From Tabrizicola soli (GTDB lineage Bacteria; Pseudomonadota; Alphaproteobacteria; Rhodobacterales; Rhodobacteraceae): a stretch of 64,000 bases of DNA. Positions 35,163 through 44,615 of the stretch are shown piece by piece (position 1 is the first letter of the stretch; the number at the start of each line of letters is the position of its first letter). The notes under the pieces were generated by a model. It ran no database searches and was not told where the DNA came from. It worked only from the letters and a program-made list of their open reading frames with translations. The stretch lies in assembly GCF_015999335.1 (NCBI RefSeq), contig NZ_JAEACP010000013.1, positions 1-64,000 on the forward strand, written 5' to 3'. The position numbers were made by a program, and so were the translations under genes.

Positions 35163-35894
35163 ATGCGCGCGCTTGCCTTTTCCACCCTTCTTGCGACTTC
35201 CGCCGCCCCGGCGCTGGCCGAGCAGATCCGAGGGACCGACTTCGAGACCGGCTACTGGACCGGCGCGGCCTATACCGAGGATGCGACGGGCAAGTTCCTG
35301 TATTGCGACGTCTCGGTCTCCTATACCAATGGCGAGACCCTGTGGCTGGGCCTTTACCGCAACGACACGCTGGCCGTCCTCCTGACCCATCCCGACGTTC
35401 GCTACCGCACGGGCGAGACCTTCGATGCCTGGCTGATGCTGGAGACGGGCCTGCCGATCCACCAGGATGCCGAGGCCTGGGACGAAAGCTATGCCGGGAT
35501 GACGCTCTCGGGGATCGACGGCTCGATCGACTTCCTGTCTGCGGGGCAATGGCTGCGGCTTCTGGGGATCGGGATCGACGAGGCCTATGACGTGACGGGG
35601 ATCGGGGATGCGCTGGCGATGGCGCGGGCGTGCCACGCCAAGCATTCCGGCTCGAACCCCTTCGCGACGGTCGCGCCGCCGGTGGCGGAACCCGAGGTCA
35701 CGCCCGAGGCCGAGCCGCCGGTGGAAGTCGAGCCGCCGGTGGAAGTGGCGACCGAGCCGACGGTCGAGCCGCCGAAGCTGGGCACGCCGCCACCGATGCC
35801 GAAGGTGCCGGACCTGAAGCCCAAGACCGGCGGCGGGCTGGGCACGCGACCTGGCGGCGCGCTTGGAACGCCGGCACCGAAACCGACGCCCTGA
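35163..35894 (+). CDS. Secreted protein with Pro-rich tail
   Basis: A 243-residue protein with signal peptide (MRALAFSTLLATSAAPALA), a folded part to about residue 160 with GKFLYCDVSVSYTNGETLWLGLYRNDTLAVLL, and a low-complexity tail of Pro/Glu/Val repeats (EVEPPVEV twice) and KPKTGGGLGTRPGGALG. Unknown periplasmic or envelope function. An intrinsic terminator follows at once. Confidence 0.75.
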   Translation: MRALAFSTLLATSAAPALAEQIRGTDFETGYWTGAAYTEDATGKFLYCDVSVSYTNGETLWLGLYRNDTLAVLLTHPDVRYRTGETFDAWLMLETGLPIHQDAEAWDESYAGMTLSGIDGSIDFLSAGQWLRLLGIGIDEAYDVTGIGDALAMARACHAKHSGSNPFATVAPPVAEPEVTPEAEPPVEVEPPVEVATEPTVEPPKLGTPPPMPKVPDLKPKTGGGLGTRPGGALGTPAPKPTP

Positions 35895-35896
35895 AT

Positions 35897-35930
35897 CTGG
35901 CCCCCGGATCGGTCCGGGAGCCAGGTTTTT
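35897..35930 (+). terminator. Rho-independent terminator
   Basis: CTGGC-c-CCCGGA-TCGG-TCCGGG-a-GCCAG (one internal mismatch) followed by GTTTTT, right after the stop at 35894. It ends the secreted-protein transcript. Confidence 0.85.
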
Positions 35931-35944
35931 CAGTAAAGATATGC

Positions 35945-35968
35945 CAAAATCCTTGCTTGAGGATTTTG
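35945..35968. terminator. Hairpin at the gcvP 3' end
   Basis: CAAAATCC (35945-35952) pairs with GGATTTTG (35961-35968), plus one more T-A, around a short loop. It starts 5 bases after the gcvP stop, so on the minus strand it can act as a 3' hairpin for the gcv operon. Confidence 0.6.
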
Positions 35969-35972
35969 CGCC

Positions 35973-38810
35973 TCATTCCGCCGCTTCGGCATAGGATTCC
36001 ACTGGCGGGCAGGTGCAGACCAGATGGCGGTCGCCATAGACGTTGTCGACCCGGCCCACGGGCGGCCAGTACTTGTCGACCTTGAACGCCCCCGGCGGGA
36101 AGCAGCCGGACTCGCGGCTGTACTTCCGGTTCCACTCGCCCACCAGCGCCGCCACGGTATGCGGGGCGTGGCGCAGCGGCGAGTCCTCGGCCGCGATCTC
36201 GCCGTTTTCCACCGCCCGGATCTCCTCGCGGATCGCCAGAAGGGCGGTGACGAAGCGGTCGATCTCGGCCTTGGTCTCGCTTTCCGTCGGCTCGACCATC
36301 AGCGTGCCGGAGACCGGCCAGGACATGGTCGGTGCGTGGAAACCATTGTCGATCAGGCGCTTGGCGATGTCGTCCACCGTCACGCCATGGTCGGCGAAGG
36401 GCCTTGTGTCCAGGATGCATTCATGCGCGACCCGGCCCTTGTTGCCCATGAAGAGGATCGGGTAATGACCCGACAGCCGCGCCGCGACGTAGTTGGCGTT
36501 CAGGATCGCCACCCGCGTCGCCTGGGTCAGGCCCTGTCCGCCCATCATCAGGCAATAGGCCCAGGAAATCAGCAGGATCGAGGCCGACCCGTAGGGCGCC
36601 GCGCTGACGGTGCCGTCACCCCCGGTCTCCGGATGCCCCGGGAGATGCGGCGCGAGATGCGCCTTCACCCCGATCGGCCCCATGCCCGGCCCGCCGCCGC
36701 CATGCGGGATGGCGAAGGTCTTGTGCAGGTTCAGGTGGCTCACGTCGCCGCCGATCTCGCCCGGCTTCACCAGGCCCACCAGCGCGTTCATGTTCGCGCC
36801 GTCGATATAGACCTGCCCGCCGTGGTCATGGGTGATCCGGCAGATCTCCTTCACTGTCTCCTCGAAGACACCATGCGTCGAGGGATAGGTGATCATGCAG
36901 GCCGCCAGCCTTGCGCCCGCCGCCTCGGCCTTCTGGCGGAAGTCCTCGACATCCACGTCGCCATTCGGGGCGGATTTCACCACCACCACCTCCATCCCCG
37001 CCATCTGCGCCGAGGCCGGATTGGTGCCATGCGCCGAGGTCGGGATGAGGCAGACCTTGCGGTCATGATCCCCGCGCGCCTTGTGATAGGCGAGGATCGT
37101 CAGCAGCCCCGCATATTCCCCCTGTGCGCCACTGTTCGGCTGCATCGAGAAGGCGTCATAGCCGGTGATCTCGCAGAGCTTGGCCGACAGGTCGTTGATC
37201 GCCTCATGATAGCCCGCCGCCTGGTCCCTTGGCGCGAAGGGGTGGAGCGAGCCGAACTCCGGCCAGGTGATCGGCATCATCTCGGCCGCCGCGTTCAGCT
37301 TCATCGTGCAGGAACCGAGCGGGATCATCGCCCGGTCCAAGGCCAGGTCGCGGTCCGAAAGGCGGCGCATGTAGCGCATCATCTCGGATTCGGCCCGGTT
37401 CATGTGGAAGACCGGATGGGTCAGGTAGTCGGTCGTCCGCAGCATCTCCTCGGGGAAGCCCAGCGTCGCGCGGTGCGGCGGCACCCCGTCGATGCCGAAG
37501 GCGCGCAGGACCTTGATCAGGACGCGCTCGTCGGTGGTCTCGTCCAGGCTGATGCCGACGCGGTCCAGGCCGATCTTGCGGAAGTTCAGCCCCTCGTTCC
37601 GGGCGGCGGCCAGGATGCCGGCCTGCCCCACGCCGACCTCGACCGTGATCGTGTCGAAGAAGGCCTTCGGAGCCACCTTCGCCCCCGCCGCCTTCAGCGC
37701 GCGCGCCAGCCGCTGGGTCAGGAAATGCACCCGCTCGGCAATCGCCCGTAGGCCCTTGGGCCCGTGGAAGACGGCATACATGCTGGCCATGACGGCCAAG
37801 AGTGCCTGCGCCGTGCAGACGTTCGAGGTCGCCTTCTCACGCCGGATATGTTGCTCCCGGGTCTGGAGCGCCAGCCGGTAGGCCTTGCCGCCCTGCGCGT
37901 CGATGGAGACGCCGACGATCCGCCCCGGCATCTGCCGCTTGTGCGCATCCTTCACCGCCATGAAGGCGGCATGGGGCCCGCCATAGCCCATCGGCACGCC
38001 GAACCTTTGCGCCGAGCCCACGGCGATGTCCGCCCCCATCGCACCCGGCTCCTTCAGCATGCAGAGCGCCAGAAGATCAGTCGCCATGATCGCGATCGCC
38101 CCCGCCGCATGCAGGGAGGCGATGCGGAGGGTGAAATCGACGACATGGCCGTAGCTGGAGGGATACTGGAAGATCGCCCCGAAGACCTTGGTCGGGTCGA
38201 GGTTGCGCACGTCGTCCTCGATGATCTCGATCCCCAAGGGCAGCGCGCGGGTGCGGATCACGGCAATGGTCTGCGGATGGCAGAAGCGGTCGACGAAGAA
38301 GGCCTTGGCCTTCGACTTCGCCACCCGTTCAGCCATGGCCATCGCCTCGGCCGCCGCCGTCGCCTCGTCCAGCAGGCTGGCGTTCGCCACGTCGAGGCCG
38401 GTCAGGTCGCAGATCATGGTCTGGAAGTTCAGCAGCGCCTCCAGCCTGCCTTGCGCGATCTCGGGCTGGTAGGGGGTATAGGCGGTATACCAGGCCGGGT
38501 TCTCCAGGATGTTGCGCTGGATCGCCGGTGGCAGGACCGTGCCGTAATAGCCCTGGCCGATCAGGCTGGTCATCACCCAGTTCTTCGCGCCAACTTCCTT
38601 CATCATCGCCAGCAGCTCATGCTCGGCCAAGGGCGCCCAGGACAGCGGCTGCGCTTGCCGGATCGAGGGCGGCACGGTCTGGTCGATCAGCTCGTCCAGC
38701 GCGCGGACACCGACGGCCGCCAGCATCTCCTCCATCTCGACCGGCGAGGGGCCGATATGGCGGCGGTTGGCGAAGTCGTAGGGGTTGTAGTCGACGGGGG
38801 TGAAGGTCAT
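35973..38810 (-). CDS. gcvP: Glycine dehydrogenase (decarboxylating), P protein
   Basis: PLP-dependent decarboxylating subunit of the glycine cleavage system, passing the aminomethyl group to GcvH lipoate. The 945-residue fused form contains the N-terminal half ([52 protein letters not shown] interrupted only by normal variation) and a C-terminal half with the PLP-lysine motif [21 protein letters not shown] 38810 gives the family start [11 protein letters not shown]; upstream ATGs at 38828 and 38897 are not supported. Third gene of gcvT-gcvH-gcvP. Confidence 0.95.
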   Translation of the reverse strand: MTFTPVDYNPYDFANRRHIGPSPVEMEEMLAAVGVRALDELIDQTVPPSIRQAQPLSWAPLAEHELLAMMKEVGAKNWVMTSLIGQGYYGTVLPPAIQRNILENPAWYTAYTPYQPEIAQGRLEALLNFQTMICDLTGLDVANASLLDEATAAAEAMAMAERVAKSKAKAFFVDRFCHPQTIAVIRTRALPLGIEIIEDDVRNLDPTKVFGAIFQYPSSYGHVVDFTLRIASLHAAGAIAIMATDLLALCMLKEPGAMGADIAVGSAQRFGVPMGYGGPHAAFMAVKDAHKRQMPGRIVGVSIDAQGGKAYRLALQTREQHIRREKATSNVCTAQALLAVMASMYAVFHGPKGLRAIAERVHFLTQRLARALKAAGAKVAPKAFFDTITVEVGVGQAGILAAARNEGLNFRKIGLDRVGISLDETTDERVLIKVLRAFGIDGVPPHRATLGFPEEMLRTTDYLTHPVFHMNRAESEMMRYMRRLSDRDLALDRAMIPLGSCTMKLNAAAEMMPITWPEFGSLHPFAPRDQAAGYHEAINDLSAKLCEITGYDAFSMQPNSGAQGEYAGLLTILAYHKARGDHDRKVCLIPTSAHGTNPASAQMAGMEVVVVKSAPNGDVDVEDFRQKAEAAGARLAACMITYPSTHGVFEETVKEICRITHDHGGQVYIDGANMNALVGLVKPGEIGGDVSHLNLHKTFAIPHGGGGPGMGPIGVKAHLAPHLPGHPETGGDGTVSAAPYGSASILLISWAYCLMMGGQGLTQATRVAILNANYVAARLSGHYPILFMGNKGRVAHECILDTRPFADHGVTVDDIAKRLIDNGFHAPTMSWPVSGTLMVEPTESETKAEIDRFVTALLAIREEIRAVENGEIAAEDSPLRHAPHTVAALVGEWNRKYSRESGCFPPGAFKVDKYWPPVGRVDNVYGDRHLVCTCPPVESYAEAAE

Positions 38811-38836
38811 GGCGCAGGCCTCTGGCATGGGGCGGA

Positions 38837-38880
38837 CAAATTCCTTCGAAGGAATTTGCAAATCTTTTCGAAAAGATTTG
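38837..38880. repeat. Twin-hairpin element, family B, copy 2
   Basis: Two perfect 22-base palindromes with no spacer: arms CAAATTCCTTC/GAAGGAATTTG (38837-38858) and CAAATCTTTTC/GAAAAGATTTG (38859-38880). They lie between the gcvH stop and the gcvP start in the operon. Such structures can slow RNase decay or tune the gcvH to gcvP ratio. Confidence 0.85.
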
Positions 38881-38912
38881 CCCGGCGCGGAACCCACACC
38901 GGGCGCTTTGGA

Positions 38913-39272
38913 TCAGCCGATCAGTTCCTGATACTCGTCCTCGTCCATGAACTGGTCGAGCACCGAGAGATCATTCACCTTCAGCTTGAAGAACCAGGCT
39001 GCCCCCATCGGGTCCTCGTTCACGAGGCCGGGGTTGTCGACCAGCTTCTGGTTCACGGCGACGATCTCGCCGTCGATGGGCGCCAGAATGTCGGACGCCG
39101 CCTTGACGCTTTCGATCACGCAGACCTCGTCGCCCTCGGCAACCTGGGTCTCCGTCTCCGGCAATTCCACGAAGACCACGTCGCCCAGCTGCGTCGCGGC
39201 ATGCTCGGTGATGCCGACGACCACATGGTCGCCCTCGACGCGCAGCCATTCGTGTTCCTTGGTGAATTTCAT
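38913..39272 (-). CDS. gcvH: Glycine cleavage H protein
   Basis: Lipoyl carrier of the glycine cleavage system. The 119-residue product shows the lipoylation motif VCVIESVKAASDILAP (Lys about 61) and normal ends (MKFTKEHEWLRVEGD ... MDEDEYQELIG). It lies 10 bases from gcvT and 102 bases from gcvP. Confidence 0.96.
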   Translation of the reverse strand: MKFTKEHEWLRVEGDHVVVGITEHAATQLGDVVFVELPETETQVAEGDEVCVIESVKAASDILAPIDGEIVAVNQKLVDNPGLVNEDPMGAAWFFKLKVNDLSVLDQFMDEDEYQELIG

Positions 39273-39282
39273 TGCGGACTCC

Positions 39283-40401
39283 TCAGCGCTTGTAGGTTGT
39301 CGGTTGGAAGGGAAGCTCGGCGACCGTCACGGGCAGGCGCTTGCCGCGCACCTCGCCCGTCAGGGCCGTGCCGATGGCAGAATGCGCGCGGGCGACATAG
39401 CCCATCGCGATGGGGGCATTTACCGATGGTCCGAAGCCGCCCGAGGTGATGCGGCCGACCGGCGTGCCGTCCGGGGCGAAAAGCTCCACCCCCTCGCGCA
39501 TCGGGGCCCGGCCCTCAGGGCGCAGGCCGACGCGCAGCCGCTCCGGCCCCTCGGCCAGTTCGCGCAAGATGCGCACCGCGCCGGGGAAGCCGCCCTCGCG
39601 CGCACCGCCGGCCTTGCGGGCCTTCTGGATCGCCCAGGTCAGGCCGGCCTCGACCGGGCTGGTGGTGGTGTCGATGTCGTGGCCGTAAAGGCAGAGCCCC
39701 GCCTCCAGCCGCAGGGAATCGCGCGCGCCGAGGCCGATGGGCGCGACGGCGGGCTGCGCCAGCAGCTTGCGCGCGAAGCCCTCCGCCTGCGCCTCGGGGA
39801 CCGAGACCTCGAACCCGTCCTCTCCGGTATAGCCGGACCGGCTGACCCAGATGTCACCGATCACCCGGTGGTCCATGAACTTCATCGCCGCAACGCCCGG
39901 CAGCACCGCCTCCAGCGCCGCCTCGGCCGCCGGCCCCTGCAGCGCCAGCAGCGCACGGTCGGTCACGGGTTGCACCGACACGCCCGGCATCCCGGCCGTC
40001 ATATGGGCGATGTCAGCCGCCTTGCAGGCCGCGTTGACCACGACATAGAGGTGATCGCCCCGGTTGGTGAACATCAGGTCATCCAGGATGCCGCCCGCGT
40101 CATCGGTGAAGAGGCCGTAGCGCTGCCGTCCCTCGGCCAGGCCCAGCACGTCCACCGGCATCAGCGCCTCGAAGGCAAGCTTCAGCTCCTCCATCGAGCC
40201 CTTCGGCCGCAGGATCACCTGGCCCATGTGGCTGACATCGAACAGCCCCGCGGCCGCGCGCGTGTGCAGGTGCTCCTTCAGCACGCCGTCGGGGTATTGC
40301 ACCGGCATCTCGTAGCCGGCGAAGGGCACCATCTTGCCGCCCAGTTCCACATGCAGCTCATGCAGCCCCAGACGCTTCAGCCCGTCCTCAAGGTCGGCCA
40401 T
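39283..40401 (-). CDS. gcvT: Glycine cleavage T protein (aminomethyltransferase)
   Basis: Transfers the methylene group from GcvH to tetrahydrofolate, releasing ammonia. The 372-residue product has LHELHVELGGKMVPFAGYEMPVQYPDGVL, DVSHMGQVIL, GYTGEDGFEV and the C-terminal folate domain (RVGLRPEGRAPMREGVELF). First gene of the operon, with GGAGG before ATG 40401 and a glycine riboswitch in the leader. Confidence 0.95.
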   Translation of the reverse strand: MADLEDGLKRLGLHELHVELGGKMVPFAGYEMPVQYPDGVLKEHLHTRAAAGLFDVSHMGQVILRPKGSMEELKLAFEALMPVDVLGLAEGRQRYGLFTDDAGGILDDLMFTNRGDHLYVVVNAACKAADIAHMTAGMPGVSVQPVTDRALLALQGPAAEAALEAVLPGVAAMKFMDHRVIGDIWVSRSGYTGEDGFEVSVPEAQAEGFARKLLAQPAVAPIGLGARDSLRLEAGLCLYGHDIDTTTSPVEAGLTWAIQKARKAGGAREGGFPGAVRILRELAEGPERLRVGLRPEGRAPMREGVELFAPDGTPVGRITSGGFGPSVNAPIAMGYVARAHSAIGTALTGEVRGKRLPVTVAELPFQPTTYKR

Positions 40402-40504
40402 TGCCGCCTCCCTAACCCATGGCCGGACAATCCGGCACCGTCAGGCGGGCAAATCCCCGCCCTGCGATGCCCCCTCTGTCCTTGCGCCCGCTCCGGATGT
40501 CCGG

Positions 40505-40660
40505 GCATGGCGCGCCTGAGATCGTTATCCCTTCGGCGTCCCGAATTTTCCGGGAACTCTCCAGAGCCTGTCGTCAGCTACGGTCCCTTGCGCCTGAGAG
40601 TTTACCGGGGCGGTTGCTCCTTCGGCACCGGATCTTGCACCCGGATTCTCCCGAACCTGA
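40505..40660 (-). ncRNA. Tandem glycine riboswitch
   Basis: On the minus strand, two aptamer-like units follow each other. Unit 1 contains GTGCCGAAGGAGCAA and CTCTCAGGCGCAAGGGACC; unit 2 contains CTGGAGAGTTCCCGG, CGCCGAAGGGATAAC and GATCTCAGGCGC. These CCGAAGG and CTCAGGC elements are the conserved core of glycine riboswitches. The unit lies about 100 bases before gcvT, so glycine should turn on the cleavage operon. Exact ends are estimated. Confidence 0.88.
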
Positions 40661-40739
40661 CGGGTCTTGCCTACCCCAAAGGCGCCCGTCCGGGCAAGAA
40701 GATTCGGGATACGACGGTATGCCGTGCGAAAGCGCCGGG

Positions 40740-41171
40740 TCAAAGCACGCCATGCCGGCGCAGGACGGCCGTCTCGTCGCCGGAGATCCAGCCAAAGACC
40801 CTCGGCCCGTCCTGGCGTTGCTGCATCAGGTAATGCACCTCGAAGTCGATGACGGTCTCGGGCAGGTCCGCGCGAAGATAGGTCGCACGCCAGGCGACAT
40901 GCGCCACGCAATGCATCTCGTCGATCGGCGACAGGCGCAGCCCCCGCACCCGCATGTCCCTGGTGCCGATCGCCCGGTACTGCGCGTGACCCTGCCGCAT
41001 CGCCTCGATCAGGCTTGCGTCGTTCTTCCCGGCCTTCACCCCGGCGGGCGAGGCGGCGATGAACTCCTCGGCATAAAGACCGGCCACCTCGGCCGGGTCC
41101 GGCTCACCGGCCAGCGCGCGCAGGAAGAACTGCTCGTAGCGTGCGAAGAAACGGCGGATGCTGTCTTCCAT
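40740..41171 (-). CDS. NTF2/SnoaL-like protein
   Basis: A 143-residue protein (MEDSIRRFFARYEQFFLRALAGEPDPAEVAGLYAEEFIAASPAGV ... DGPRVFGWISGDETAVLRRHGVL) with the cone-shaped NTF2-like pattern: N-terminal helices, then strands. Catalytic residues cannot be assigned. It lies upstream of the riboswitch on the same strand. Confidence 0.65.
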   Translation of the reverse strand: MEDSIRRFFARYEQFFLRALAGEPDPAEVAGLYAEEFIAASPAGVKAGKNDASLIEAMRQGHAQYRAIGTRDMRVRGLRLSPIDEMHCVAHVAWRATYLRADLPETVIDFEVHYLMQQRQDGPRVFGWISGDETAVLRRHGVL

Positions 41172-41231
41172 GGCTGACCTCCGATGGCGGGCGCCGCCAA
41201 TGTCCCACGTCTTGCGCCCGGCGCCAACGGC

Positions 41232-42632
41232 TCACGCCCGCCGCTCGCCGGGGTCCGCCACCGGCTCGCCTGCAGGCTTCGGGACGGGACGGCCACGCGT
41301 CACCGGCATCGCCGGCGACCGGATCGCCAGCAGCGCCAGCCAGGCCGCCGCCAGTCCGAAGATCACGCCGCCCAGAGCCTGCCCCACCAGCACGCCCTGC
41401 GCGCCCCAGTATTGGCCCAGCCACAGCGCCAGCGGGATCGTTCCCAGCGTGTGCCGGCCCCAGTTCACCACCGTCGACCAGAAGGGCCGGCCCAGGTTGT
41501 TGCAGACCGCATTGCCGACGAAGATCACCCCGTTGAAGAACCACAGCAGCGCCAGCGGCCCACAGAAGAGGTAGACCAGTTCCCGCGTCAGCCCCTCGGC
41601 CCGGAAGCCGTCGGCGATCGGAGCGCGCAAGGCGAACAGCAAGGCCGAGACGACAAGGATCACCAGCCCGGTGAAGACCAGCCCGTCCAGGAAGGCCCGC
41701 CGCACCCGGTCCATCCGGCCCGCGCCGAAGTTCTGGCCGACGATCGGCCCGATGGCGCCGGACAGCGCGAAGATCACCCCGAAGGCCACCGGCGTCAGCC
41801 GTCCGGCGATGGCCATCCCCGCCACCGCCGCCTCGCCATAGGCCGAGGTGGCCCGGGTGACGAAGGCCTGGCCGACCGGCGTCGCCACCTGGGTCAGGAT
41901 CGCGGGCACCGCGATCGCCCAGATCGGCCCCATGTCGGCCATGACCTGCGACGGCGTCGGCCGGTCAAAGCCGCCGTATCTCGCCGTGATCGGCCTGAGC
42001 GCCATGACCGCGATCACCACCCGCGCCGCGACGCTGGCGATCGCCGCTCCGGTCAGCTCCCAGCCCATGCCGAAGATCAGCACCGGGTCCAGCGCCGCCG
42101 TGGCGACCGCCCCCCAGACCGTCGCCATCATCGCCGCCCGCGCATCGCCATGGCTGCGCAGGATCGCGCCCCCGATCATGCCGACCATCAGCAGGGGCTG
42201 CGAGGGGATGACGATGGCCAGGAAATGCACCGCCAGCGCCGCCGTCTCGCCCGTCGCCCCCAGCAGCCCGACCAATGGCCAGAGCGCGACCCAGATCACC
42301 GCCGCAAAGACCGAGCCGAAGACGAAGCCCAGCACCAGCCCGGTCGTCGCCTTCTCCCGCGCGAGCGCCTGGTTCCTCTCGCCCAGCGCCCGGGCCACCA
42401 GGGCGCTGACGGCGATCGACATGCCGATCCCGAAGCTGGTGGTGAAGAACAGCACCGCCCCGGCATAGCCGATGGCCGCCGCCAGCTCCGCCCGGCCGAG
42501 GAGCGCGATGTAGAGCATGTTGACCAGATCGACGACGAAGACCGCCATCAGCCCGACGGACGAGGTCAGCGCCATCACCGACACATGCCGGAACAGGTTC
42601 CCCTCGACGAACTTCGCCCGCGGCCCGGCCAT
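41232..42632 (-). CDS. MATE-family efflux transporter
   Basis: A 466-residue inner-membrane antiporter, about 12 helices in two similar halves. Visible segments include MYIALLG-like N-terminal helix 1, GIGMSIAVSALVARALGERNQ (helix 2 motif), a second-half equivalent FALSGAIGPIVGQNFGAGRMDRV, and WSTVVNWGRHTLGTIPLALWLG. It exports cationic drugs or metabolites by proton or sodium exchange; the substrate is not predictable. ATG 42632 has AAAGG 8 bases upstream; TTG 42638 is less likely. Confidence 0.88.
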   Translation of the reverse strand: MAGPRAKFVEGNLFRHVSVMALTSSVGLMAVFVVDLVNMLYIALLGRAELAAAIGYAGAVLFFTTSFGIGMSIAVSALVARALGERNQALAREKATTGLVLGFVFGSVFAAVIWVALWPLVGLLGATGETAALAVHFLAIVIPSQPLLMVGMIGGAILRSHGDARAAMMATVWGAVATAALDPVLIFGMGWELTGAAIASVAARVVIAVMALRPITARYGGFDRPTPSQVMADMGPIWAIAVPAILTQVATPVGQAFVTRATSAYGEAAVAGMAIAGRLTPVAFGVIFALSGAIGPIVGQNFGAGRMDRVRRAFLDGLVFTGLVILVVSALLFALRAPIADGFRAEGLTRELVYLFCGPLALLWFFNGVIFVGNAVCNNLGRPFWSTVVNWGRHTLGTIPLALWLGQYWGAQGVLVGQALGGVIFGLAAAWLALLAIRSPAMPVTRGRPVPKPAGEPVADPGERRA

Positions 42633-42650
42633 GCCCAAGCCCTTTCATCT

Positions 42651-42705
42651 TTGCACAAATATCCCACGGGGGTCCGGGGGTGTGAAACCCCCGGGGCCGG
42701 CCCGG
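42651..42705. repeat. G/C-rich intergenic element, AAATATCC type
   Basis: Between the MATE start and the gltX stop: ACAAATATCCCACGGGGG followed by a G/C hairpin (CCGGGGG-TGTGAAA-CCCCCGG). Counterpart of 4677-4720 and 49706. Confidence 0.6.
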
Positions 42706-42708
42706 GGC

Positions 42709-44034
42709 TCAGACCACCGGCATCTTGCGCAGGAGCGGCATCACCTCGGCCATCTCCGGCCCGGCGTCGCGGCCGGTCAGCGCCCGGCGCAGCGGGCGGA
42801 ACAGGTCCTTGCCCTTGCGGCCCGTCGCCTCCTTCACCGCCGCGGTCCATTCGCCCCAGGTGGCCTGCGTCCAGGGCTTCGGCGGCAGCAGCGCCAGCGC
42901 CTGCCGCACGAACTCCCGGTCCGCCTCGTCCACCACCGGCTCCGCCCCGTCGCGGAAAAGCCGCCACCACTCGCCCAGGTCATCCAGCACGGTGATGTTG
43001 CCCTTGGCCACCGCCCAGAACGCCTCGGCCTCGGCCTCGGGCACGCCCAGGTCCAGCACCCGCTCCTTCACCGCCTCGAAGGGCAGCGATTGCACATGGT
43101 GCCGGGTCAGCGGGAACAGGTCCTCGGCGTCGAACTTCGTCGGCGCCGCCCCGAAGGAGCCGACGTCGAACCCGGCCACCAGCTCGTCCATGCTGGCCGC
43201 CAGCTCCACCGGCTTCGACGACCCGAGCCGTGCCATCAGGCTGAGCAGCGCCATCGGCTCCACCCCCCGCGCCCTGAGGTCGCGCAGGCTCAGCACCCCC
43301 AGCCGCTTCGACAATTCCTCGCCCTGCGGCCCGGTCAGCAGCGAATGGTGCGCGAAGACGGGCGGCGTGCCCCCCAGCGCCTGCATGATCTGGATCTGCG
43401 TCGCCGTGTTCGTCACATGGTCGGCGCCCCGGACGATATGCGTGACCCCCATCTCCACGTCATCCACCGACGAGGCGAAGGTATAGAGCACCTGCCCGTC
43501 CGCCTTGATCAGCACCGGATCGCTGACCGAGGCCGCATCGATCGAGATATCCCCGATGATCCCGTCCCGCCATTCGATCCGCTCCTGATCCAGCTTGAAC
43601 CGCCAGTAGCCCTGCCGCCCCTCGGCGCGGTAGGCTTCCTTCTGATCCTCGGTCAGCGCCAGCGCCGCGCGGTCGTAGACCGGGGGCCTGCCCATGTTCA
43701 GCAGCTTCTTCCGCTTCAGGTCCAGTTCCACCGGCGTCTCGAAACACTCGTAGAACCGCCCCGCCGCCTTCAGCTTCTCGGCCGCAAGCGCATAGCGGTC
43801 CATCCGCTTCGACTGCTGCTCGATCCGGTCGTAGCGGATCCCCAGCCAGTCGAGGTCCGCCTTCAGCCCGTCGATGTATTCCTGCTTCGACCGCTCCTGG
43901 TCGGTGTCGTCCAGCCGCAGGATGAAGGTCCCGCCGTTCTGTCGCGCGATCAGGTAGTTCATCAAAGCGGTGCGCAGGTTCCCCACATGGATCCAGCCGG
44001 TGGGCGAGGGGGCGAAGCGGGTGATGACGGTCAT
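42709..44034 (-). CDS. gltX: Glutamyl-tRNA synthetase
   Basis: Charges tRNA-Glu (or a subset). The 441-residue class I enzyme has the HIGH-type signature FAPSPTGWIHVGNLRTAL at residues 7-24, the KMSKS-equivalent GEELSKRLG, LRLDDTDQERSK, and IRYDRIEQQSKR. Shorter than the canonical 470 residues but normal for the second GltX paralog of alphaproteobacteria; whether another gltX exists cannot be seen here. Confidence 0.92.
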   Translation of the reverse strand: MTVITRFAPSPTGWIHVGNLRTALMNYLIARQNGGTFILRLDDTDQERSKQEYIDGLKADLDWLGIRYDRIEQQSKRMDRYALAAEKLKAAGRFYECFETPVELDLKRKKLLNMGRPPVYDRAALALTEDQKEAYRAEGRQGYWRFKLDQERIEWRDGIIGDISIDAASVSDPVLIKADGQVLYTFASSVDDVEMGVTHIVRGADHVTNTATQIQIMQALGGTPPVFAHHSLLTGPQGEELSKRLGVLSLRDLRARGVEPMALLSLMARLGSSKPVELAASMDELVAGFDVGSFGAAPTKFDAEDLFPLTRHHVQSLPFEAVKERVLDLGVPEAEAEAFWAVAKGNITVLDDLGEWWRLFRDGAEPVVDEADREFVRQALALLPPKPWTQATWGEWTAAVKEATGRKGKDLFRPLRRALTGRDAGPEMAEVMPLLRKMPVV

Positions 44035-44121
44035 GCCTTGGGCTCCTTGGAAGGCCCTTCCCTGTCACAAGCCCCCGGATTTGTCCAGTTTGGCACCGCC
44101 CCTGCGACTATCCGTGGCAAC

Positions 44122-44156
44122 GCCGTCGCCGGGGGCTCGATGCCTCCGGCGACGGC
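44122..44156. repeat. GCCGTCGCC hairpin, family E
   Basis: GCCGTCGCCGG (44122-44132) and CCGGCGACGGC (44146-44156) form a perfect 11-bp stem around a 13-base loop GGGCTCGATGCCT. The same loop and stem, slightly changed, are at 49758-49792. It lies between divergent gltX and the zincin gene. Confidence 0.7.
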
Positions 44157-44204
44157 ACCCCGCACCCCCTTCCCCCTGGGGGCTGGCGGCCTTATCTTCC
44201 CCCG

Positions 44205-44615
44205 ATGACCAACCCATCCCCCGACAGCATCGCACCCTCCCTCGCCCTCCTGGAACAGCTCGCGCACGAGGCGATCTCCACCCTGCCCGCGTCGTTCCGC
44301 GACCCCGCCACCCATATCCGCCTGCGCGTCGAGGACTTCCCCGAGGAGGAGATGCTCGAGGAACTCGGCGTCGACGATGCCTTCGATCTCACCGGCCTCT
44401 ACGACGGCATTCCCCTGACCGAGAAATCCACCGCCGACCAGGTGACGCGGCCCGACGTGATCTGGCTCTTCCGCCGTCCGATCCTGGATGAATGGGCCGA
44501 ACGCGGCAATGTCTCGCTGCAGGAACTGGTCAGCCATGTGGTGATCCACGAGCTTGCGCATCATTTCGGCTGGTCCGACGACGACATCGCCACCATCGAC
44601 CCGTGGTGGGAATGA
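44205..44615 (+). CDS. Small zincin-like metallopeptidase (PF06262 type)
   Basis: A 136-residue protein with VVIHELAHHFGWSDDDI near residues 112-128: the extended zinc motif HExxHHxG and a following Asp. Length and the start (SLALLEQLAHEAISTLP) fit the small possibly-zinc metallopeptidase family. No known substrate. Its stop overlaps the next gene (ATGA). Confidence 0.85.
   Translation: MTNPSPDSIAPSLALLEQLAHEAISTLPASFRDPATHIRLRVEDFPEEEMLEELGVDDAFDLTGLYDGIPLTEKSTADQVTRPDVIWLFRRPILDEWAERGNVSLQELVSHVVIHELAHHFGWSDDDIATIDPWWE

Noticed and set aside
38837-38880. Simple rho-independent terminator between gcvH and gcvP
   Set aside because: There is no U-tract after either hairpin, and gcvP would be cut off from its promoter. 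A processing or stability role fits better.
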